From positions 1-10,926 of the forward strand of contig VFHF01000160.1 of NCBI GenBank assembly GCA_009392095.1: 10,926 nucleotides of DNA, written 5' to 3'. The DNA is from SAR202 cluster bacterium. GTDB lineage: Bacteria; Chloroflexota; Dehalococcoidia; Lucifugimonadales; UBA3495. Every line of letters starts with the position of its first letter. Within the stretch, counting starts at the first letter, position 1. A program made the translations under genes and the position numbers. Shown here one piece after another: positions 6,036 to 10,926 of the stretch. The notes beneath the pieces were generated by a model that did not search any database, had not been told where the DNA came from, and worked only from the letters and a program-made list of their open reading frames with translations.

Positions 6036-8270
6036 TTAGTTAGCTGTGGGAGGGGAGGGGAGGGGCATTATGGTGTGGTCACGGGTTACGGAGATGCAAC
6101 CGTGCACGCCGTCTAGCTTGGAGAAGAGCTTGTTCAGTTGGTCCAGCCCTGTGGTGTGGCAGGTGAGGCTCAAGGTGACGGTGCCGTTGGAATAATCTCC
6201 TGTGACCACTGAGGCGATGTTCACTCCCTCGTTGGAGACCAAGGCGGTCACGTCCCGCAGGAGCCCAACCCGGTCATAGGCCTTCATTATTATCCGCACC
6301 GGATAGAGTTGCTGCTCCTTGCCCCACTGGACGTTCACCAAGCGTTCCGGTTCATCTTCGTGCCGCACACTGGGGCAGTCTTGCTTATGGACTGTCACTC
6401 CCCGGATCCGGGTGATGAAACCAATGATCGGGTCGCCGGGAATGGGGTTGCAACAACGGCCGATATGTACCAGCAGGTCACCGACGCCCAGAACCGTGAT
6501 GCCTGAATTCAGGCTCGTAAGCGGCAGGTCATTGCGCCGTTTGGCCAGCGGCTCTTCGGTCTCATGACCGATTTGGGCCAGCCGGTGCGACAGTAGACTC
6601 TCGGCGATATTGCCGGAGCCAAGATCGGCCATCAAGTCGTCCATGGTATCAACCTTGAACAGGCCTAAGATGGTCTCATCATTAATCTTTTGGTTGAGCC
6701 GACGCAGTTCCCGGCGCAGTACTTCTTTCCCGCGTTCTATGTTCGTGCTGCGTTCCTGTTTGCGGAACCATTGTCGCACGCTCTGCCTGGCTCCAGCCGA
6801 GCGGACGAAGCCACGGTTGGGGTTTAACCAGTCCAGGCTGGGGCCACGGTCCGACTTGGAGTTGATCACTTCCACTGTGTCGCCGTTCTCCAGGGTGGTG
6901 TCCAAGGCAACGAGTTTGCCATTAACCTTGGCGCCGATGCAGTGGTGGCCCAAGGCAGTGTGGATCTTGTACGCGAAGTCCACTGGCGTGGAGCCGGAGG
7001 TAAGCTCAACAATCCGGCCTTTTGGCGTGTAGACAAAGACCTGGTCGTGGAAGATGTCCTGTTTCACGGACTCGATGAACTCGGCGGTCCCGGATACTTC
7101 TCGCTGCCAGTCGATCAACTGCCGCAGCCAAGTCATCTTTTCCTCGAACCGCTGGTCGCCCGAATTTCCTTCTTTATAGGCCCAGTGGGCGGCCACTCCG
7201 TACTCAGCGATCTGATGCAGTTCAAAGGTCTTGATCTGCACTTCCAGAGGCGTCCCGCCGTCGCAGATCACGGTTGTGTGCAGGGCCTGGTACATGTTCT
7301 CTTTGGGATTGCCAATGTAGTCGTCGAACTGCCCGGGGATGGGGTGCCAGAGTTGGTGGACCACGCCCAATGTCTTGTAACAGTCCGCGGTTTCGTTGAC
7401 CAAGACCCGCAGAGCGAAGAGGTCGTAGATATCGCCTAGCTGCTTTCCCTGCTCTTGGTACTTCTCCATCTTGAGGTAGGTGCTGTAGATCCCTTTGGGA
7501 CGGCCAATCACCTCAGCGGTAATGTCATACTTGGCCAATTCGTCGCGAAGCGTTGAGGACACTTTTTCGATGTAGTCCTCGCGTTCTGTGCGCTTGGACG
7601 CAAGTATCTTGGAGATCTCCCGGTACTTCTCTTCGTTCAGGTGCCGGAAGGCCAGGTCATCCAGCCGCCATTTGATCTCCCAGATACCCAGGCGGTGGGC
7701 TAGGGGAGAGTAGATGTCTAGCGTTTCCTGGGCGATGCGCTTCCGCTTCTCAGGCGGCAAAGCATCCAGGGTGTTCATGTTGTGCAGGCGGTCGGCCAGC
7801 TTGATCAAGACCACCCGAATGTCTTCCGCCATGGAGACCAGCATCTTCCGCAAGCTCTCGGCGTGGAGCGACTCAGCGTCGTCCATTAGTCCGGCGACAT
7901 CTTCGGCTGGTGGTTGGAGCTTGTCATCCATGCGGGTCAACTTGGTGACCCCGTCCACCAGCTTGCTCACTTCCGGCCCAAAGCGCAGGGTGATCTCCTC
8001 TAGGGAAACGCCGCAGTCTTCGACCACGTCATGGAGTAGAGCGGCAACTATAGTGTGGGTGTCTAGGTGGAGGTCGGCCAGGAAGAGGGCGGTCTCAAGG
8101 GGGTGGGCGATGTAGGGGTCGCCGGATTGGCGCATCTGGCCCGAGTGGCATTCGTCGGCGTAGAGGTACGCCTGCCCCACAAGTTCGATGCTGTCTTCGG
8201 GCAGGTAGGCTCCGACCCTTTCGATAAGGGTCTTTGCAGCTTCTGAAACTACCTTATCCTCTGCTACCAC
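6036..8270 (-). CDS. rel: Bifunctional (p)ppGpp synthetase/hydrolase, Rel/SpoT family
   Basis: A full-length, 744-residue Rel enzyme that makes and degrades the stringent-response alarmone (p)ppGpp in the cytoplasm, on or near ribosomes. Domains in order: HD hydrolase (about 30-190) with His56, HDVVED (80-85) and KLADRLHNM (157-165), so the hydrolase looks active; synthetase (about 250-365) with RPKGIYSTYLKM, DIYDLFALRV, NMYQALHTT and LEVQIKT, so synthesis also looks intact; TGS (about 410-472); a linker helical region; the zinc-finger-like segment with Cys606-Cys607, His628 and Cys632; and a C-terminal ACT domain (about 655-735). The start is GTG 8268-8270; a TAG lies five codons upstream in frame and only a weak GAG precedes it. 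It stands alone, without the usual dtd or apt neighbours. The last codons are Pro/Ser-rich and run through a G-quadruplex motif. Confidence 0.97.
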   Translation of the reverse strand: MVAEDKVVSEAAKTLIERVGAYLPEDSIELVGQAYLYADECHSGQMRQSGDPYIAHPLETALFLADLHLDTHTIVAALLHDVVEDCGVSLEEITLRFGPEVSKLVDGVTKLTRMDDKLQPPAEDVAGLMDDAESLHAESLRKMLVSMAEDIRVVLIKLADRLHNMNTLDALPPEKRKRIAQETLDIYSPLAHRLGIWEIKWRLDDLAFRHLNEEKYREISKILASKRTEREDYIEKVSSTLRDELAKYDITAEVIGRPKGIYSTYLKMEKYQEQGKQLGDIYDLFALRVLVNETADCYKTLGVVHQLWHPIPGQFDDYIGNPKENMYQALHTTVICDGGTPLEVQIKTFELHQIAEYGVAAHWAYKEGNSGDQRFEEKMTWLRQLIDWQREVSGTAEFIESVKQDIFHDQVFVYTPKGRIVELTSGSTPVDFAYKIHTALGHHCIGAKVNGKLVALDTTLENGDTVEVINSKSDRGPSLDWLNPNRGFVRSAGARQSVRQWFRKQERSTNIERGKEVLRRELRRLNQKINDETILGLFKVDTMDDLMADLGSGNIAESLLSHRLAQIGHETEEPLAKRRNDLPLTSLNSGITVLGVGDLLVHIGRCCNPIPGDPIIGFITRIRGVTVHKQDCPSVRHEDEPERLVNVQWGKEQQLYPVRIIMKAYDRVGLLRDVTALVSNEGVNIASVVTGDYSNGTVTLSLTCHTTGLDQLNKLFSKLDGVHGCISVTRDHTIMPLPSPPTAN
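6048..6065 (+). other. G-quadruplex motif in the 3' end of rel
   Basis: Four G-runs (GGG, GGGG, GGGG, GGGG) are separated by single A bases on the plus strand, the template strand for rel. Single-base loops are typical of very stable DNA quadruplexes. It lies about ten bases inside the rel stop codon and encodes the Pro-rich tail. Confidence 0.6.
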
Positions 8271-8371
8271 TGTGTTCTCATACTATTACAGCGGCCATAT
8301 CAAAGTCTAGACCAGTTATTAACTCTGTTGTTTGATCCAGGGCTGCCCACGTCAGGGAATAGTTTCCCCTT

Positions 8372-8460
8372 CCGTAATGGGGGCTAGGGGATTTCTGTGA
8401 TTCTCAGCCACCAAACTCGGGATGTCAGGGAGAGCCAAAATCCCCCAATCCTCCGTTACG
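8372..8460. repeat. Imperfect inverted repeat upstream of rel, after the CMD-like gene
   Basis: The arms 8372-8394 (CCGTAATGGGGG... to GGGGATTT) and 8438-8460 (AAATCCCCC... to CCGTTACG) pair over about 22 positions with a few mismatches and one gap, around a 43-base middle. The 8-base direct repeat GTCAGGGA occurs at 8351-8358 and 8424-8431. The element lies between the CMD-like stop (minus) and the rel start (minus). It could end CMD transcription or be a small mobile repeat; no clear T-run follows. Confidence 0.45.
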
Positions 8461-8485
8461 AACCGAGGGGGCTCATTGCTGTTGG

Positions 8486-9046
8486 TTACACCGGCAGCGG
8501 CGATTCGGTGATGTTGTCTGGTAGGCTGACGTCGAAGGCATTGATGTTGAAGGCCAGGGACGAGTAGTACCTCAGGAGATTGGTGAGTTCCACCAGGCCC
8601 CGCACGCCGAACAGGGCGAGGGCGGCATCATAGACTGGCTGGCTTACTTTCCTGGTCCGGAACAACTCCCAGCCGTAATCGACCACCGCAGCCTCCTCGG
8701 CTGAGAGGGTATGCAGGTCTTTCTTGTCCCGCAGGTTGTTTACCAGCTCGTCGCTAAGGCCTGCCTGACGGGCGAATGCGCAGTGGGCATTCCAGATGAA
8801 TTGGCAGTCCATCTCTCTCGCAGTCAGAATCATGGCCAGCTCACGCACGTTTAGCGGAAGGCTGGACTCGTCACCCCTGATGTAGGCCCGAAAGTGTTCG
8901 CCGCGTCTGGCGAGTTCCGGCACGTTGATCATGACGGAGATCGGGCCGATGTCCGGTACGCTACCGCGTTGGCTGACCATTTCGTCAAAGGCGGCAAGTT
9001 GGTCTTGGGGCACGCTTTCTCTGGTGGCGGTGGGTATTCTCGACAC
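8486..9046 (-). CDS. Carboxymuconolactone decarboxylase (CMD/AhpD-like) family protein
   Basis: A 186-residue, all-helical cytoplasmic protein. The core motif reads RELAMILTAREMDCQFIW (68-85) followed by NAHCAFARQAGLSDELV, which is the CMD-family pattern Glu...Cys-x4-Trp-x-His with a Gly-Leu-Ser turn. Only one Cys (Cys81) is at the usual place, plus Cys89 after His88; the CxxC pair of AhpD is absent, so alkylhydroperoxide reductase activity is doubtful. The family includes 4-carboxymuconolactone decarboxylase and many proteins of unknown role, and I cannot assign a reaction. The start is GTG 9044-9046 with GGGAGG (9052-9057) five bases upstream; a nearby ATG is out of frame. It is divergent from the DHA2 exporter and separated from rel by a structured 215-base spacer. 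Confidence 0.88.
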   Translation of the reverse strand: MSRIPTATRESVPQDQLAAFDEMVSQRGSVPDIGPISVMINVPELARRGEHFRAYIRGDESSLPLNVRELAMILTAREMDCQFIWNAHCAFARQAGLSDELVNNLRDKKDLHTLSAEEAAVVDYGWELFRTRKVSQPVYDAALALFGVRGLVELTNLLRYYSSLAFNINAFDVSLPDNITESPLPV

Positions 9047-9110
9047 TTGGGCCTCCCATTTTCAACACGTGATTTATCAGTGGTATCCCGGTGGGCACCC
9101 CATGATACAA

Positions 9111-9134
9111 CGGCCGGCCCGGTGACGGCCGGCC
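9111..9134. repeat. Paired GGCCGGCC palindromes in the divergent spacer
   Basis: CGGCCGGCC occurs twice, at 9111-9119 and 9126-9134, separated by six bases. Each GGCCGGCC is itself a palindrome, so the pair is both direct and inverted and can form an 8-bp GC hairpin. It lies between the CMD-like gene and the exporter and may be a regulator site or part of the leader. A weaker pair, GTATC (9073-9077) and GATAC (9104-9108), lies beside it. Confidence 0.4.
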
Positions 9135-9187
9135 AGTGGGATGGCAAGTGTGGCAAGGCACGGAAAACTGAAGTAACCTTAGACGGT

Positions 9188-10723
9188 ATGTCTTCGTTCC
9201 CTTCCGACTCCAATTCTGGCAGTTCCAGTCCAGACAGCGGTACATCCTTGACTCGAAGCCCCAATTATAAATACTGGGTCTTCGGCGCCTTGGCCATCGG
9301 CATCTTCGCCTCGGTGGTTGACCACGGCAGCGTCAACGTCGCCCTTCCCACCATTGCCAGCGAATTCCAGACCGACCTTCCCACCATCCAATGGGTAGTG
9401 ATCATCTACGCCCTGACCATTGCTGCTCTGCTGCTCCCCATGGGGCGGTTGTCCGACCTCGTTGGGCGGAAGAAGATATACATCACCGGGATGGTGGTGT
9501 TGGCGGCAGGGGCGGTCCTGTCCGGGCTCTCACCGGCTTTGGAGATGATGTTCCCGTCCCGGGTGTTGCAGGGTGTTGGGTCCGCCATGACCCAGGGCAC
9601 CGGCATGGCCATCATCACTGCGGCTTTCCCAGCCAACGAGAAAGGCCGGGCTATTGGACTATTCATGACCATGGTGGGCGTAGGTGCTGTTGCCGGCCCG
9701 GCCATCGGCGGCTTGGTGGTCGATGCCTTTGGCTGGCGAGTAGTGTTCTTCCTGACCCTGCCGCTGGAGGCCATTGGCGTGGTGGCTACCGTCTGGGTGA
9801 TGCGGGGTTGGAGCGAGGTCCAGGAGATCAGCGGCACGCGGTTCGACTGGTGGGGGGCCGCCTTGTCGACTGGAGTTCTAATAGCCCTGATGGTGGCTAT
9901 GACTACGGGCAATAAGGCGGGTTGGACCTCTCCGCCAATCATTGTGGCTTTCGCTGCGGCTGTGTCGATGCTGGTTACGTTTATCTGGTGGGAATTGCGC
10001 ACAGATTCGCCGATGCTGGACCTGCGGTTGTTCAAGGGAAGAACTTTCACCTTTGGGGTTTCCGCCGCGTTCCTGACTTTCTTGGGGTCTTCGGCGGTGC
10101 TGTTCATGATGCCCTTTTACCTTCAGAACGTGCTGGGTTACAGCGCCAAGACGGCGGGGTTTGTGGTGGTGCCAGGAGCACTCTGTATGGCGGTCTTAGG
10201 GACCATTAGCGGGGTGCTCTCAGACCGGTTCGGCCGGCGCCCCTTCACCGTGGGCGGGTTGGCTTCATCGGCTGTGGGGCTTTTGATCCTTTCCCGCGTC
10301 ACCGAGGACTCATCTCTGTTCATGGTTGTGCCGGCGTTGATGCTGATGAACGCGGGCATGGGCATCTTCTACTCTCCCAACTCCAGCTCTGTGATGAGCA
10401 CCGTCGGCCAGGTGAAGTACGGGGTGGTTTCGGGGTTCTTGAACCTGGTGAGGAACGCCGCGAACGTCACCAGCATCGCATTCGCCACCATCATCGTGAC
10501 GACCACCATGGCTGCGCATGGATACGAGCCCAGCCTGGAAGCAGTCCGCCAAGAGGTTGAGGGCGTTGCTCCCGCATTTACCTTGGGCCTACGTTACGCC
10601 TTCTTGACTATGGCGGGCATCGTCTTAGCCGGCATGACGCTCTCGGCGTTGCAACCGCCTTATGTCGAAGATTCTGAAGAGTTAGAGTCGCAAGACGCTG
10701 AGGAATCAAAGGCAGAGCGCTGA
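9188..10723 (+). CDS. DHA2-family MFS exporter, 14-TM, EmrB/QacA type
   Basis: A 511-residue inner-membrane protein, the usual length for the 14-helix DHA2 branch of proton-driven drug and metabolite exporters. Visible motifs are VVDHGSVNVALPTIA (43-57, the helix-1 motif with its Asp), GRLSDLVGRKK (86-96, motif A), GVGAVAGPAIGGL (164-176, the antiporter motif C that marks exporters) and a second motif A, GVLSDRFGRRP (342-352). The N-terminus is a Ser-rich soluble tail of about 27 residues and the C-terminus is acidic. I start at ATG 9188: the frame is open back to 8894, but that stretch is antisense to the CMD-like gene and its translation shows no homologous features. No strong Shine-Dalgarno precedes the ATG. 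Cargo is unknown; no regulator gene is adjacent. Confidence 0.92.
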   Translation: MSSFPSDSNSGSSSPDSGTSLTRSPNYKYWVFGALAIGIFASVVDHGSVNVALPTIASEFQTDLPTIQWVVIIYALTIAALLLPMGRLSDLVGRKKIYITGMVVLAAGAVLSGLSPALEMMFPSRVLQGVGSAMTQGTGMAIITAAFPANEKGRAIGLFMTMVGVGAVAGPAIGGLVVDAFGWRVVFFLTLPLEAIGVVATVWVMRGWSEVQEISGTRFDWWGAALSTGVLIALMVAMTTGNKAGWTSPPIIVAFAAAVSMLVTFIWWELRTDSPMLDLRLFKGRTFTFGVSAAFLTFLGSSAVLFMMPFYLQNVLGYSAKTAGFVVVPGALCMAVLGTISGVLSDRFGRRPFTVGGLASSAVGLLILSRVTEDSSLFMVVPALMLMNAGMGIFYSPNSSSVMSTVGQVKYGVVSGFLNLVRNAANVTSIAFATIIVTTTMAAHGYEPSLEAVRQEVEGVAPAFTLGLRYAFLTMAGIVLAGMTLSALQPPYVEDSEELESQDAEESKAER

Positions 10724-10736
10724 TTCCTGGTCGTTC

Positions 10737-10874
10737 CTACAGAGGACTCTCGCCCAGCACATTGGCGAACCGCAGACTCCACAACGTTACTGCCAACCCG
10801 GTCGATGCGATCAGAGGATATGTGGCGCGGTTCTTCCATGCGGGCCCCAGCCAACTGCCGTGGGGCTGCGCCAC
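10737..10874 (-). CDS. Small possible membrane ORF, 45 aa, uncertain
   Basis: From GTG 10872-10874 to TAG 10737-10739 the minus strand encodes 45 residues with a hydrophobic stretch (YPLIASTGLAVTLW) that could be one membrane helix. Codon third positions are mostly G or C, as in the real genes nearby. The frame continues upstream of the GTG only as far as a TGA at 10878-10880, beyond which LSVITVLMLAQG also looks membrane-like before another stop (10920-10922). It may therefore be a small gene or the decayed end of a larger membrane protein lying to the right. I do not recognise the family. Confidence 0.2.
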   Translation of the reverse strand: MAQPHGSWLGPAWKNRATYPLIASTGLAVTLWSLRFANVLGESPL

Positions 10875-10926
10875 CCATCAACCCTGCGCCAGCATAAGCA
10901 CGGTGATTACCGATAAGGGCTAAGTA

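Noticed and set aside
8894..9187. 98-codon N-terminal extension of the DHA2 exporter
   Set aside because: It is antisense to the well-supported CMD-like gene, and the exporter already has a normal length from ATG 9188.
10660..10881. 73-codon minus-strand frame overlapping the exporter end
   Set aside because: Polar, Ser/Arg-rich translation with no recognisable domain; it overlaps the real stop region of the exporter and looks like a shadow frame.

Overview
The window (about 10.9 kb, GC-rich, many GTG or weak-SD starts) looks like a chromosomal segment of a Chloroflexota-type bacterium, possibly of the SAR202/Dehalococcoidia group. This rests on overall gene style: stand-alone transporters, RidA-like and carboxymuconolactone-decarboxylase-like proteins, a DUF6174-like lipoprotein and one full-length Rel enzyme. 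No rRNA or other phylogenetic marker confirms it. I see no tRNA, rRNA, CRISPR array, transposase or phage gene.

Left edge (1-1069, minus strand): a DUF6174-like lipoprotein gene runs off the window and is interrupted by an in-frame TAA. It is followed by an intact RidA-family gene with a good ribosome binding site and a TATAAT box.

Transport block (1184-5330, plus strand): a perfect 9-bp inverted repeat abuts a TTGACA box just before a 12-TM MFS carrier. Next come a TRAP-type large permease (DctM-like) without its DctP/DctQ partners and a DppB-like ABC permease without DppC, binding protein or ATPases. A 13-bp-stem hairpin closes the block and also serves a second, convergent RidA-family gene (5372-5761). 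Two RidA genes therefore flank three carriers from three superfamilies. A shared role in uptake and clean-up of an organic or amino acid is possible, but it is inference.

Middle (5762-8485): a 92-bp repeat-like element with inverted ends, a strong G-quadruplex motif, and a complete bifunctional-type (p)ppGpp synthetase/hydrolase gene on the minus strand, followed by an imperfect inverted repeat.

Right part (8486-10926): a carboxymuconolactone decarboxylase-like gene (minus) is divergent from a DHA2-type 14-TM drug exporter (plus). The final 200 bases hold only a small, uncertain minus-strand membrane ORF.

Most of the window is ordinary. The least ordinary items are the two orphan permeases in tandem, the RidA paralogue lacking the usual arginine, the palindromic operator candidate, and several structured intergenic repeats.
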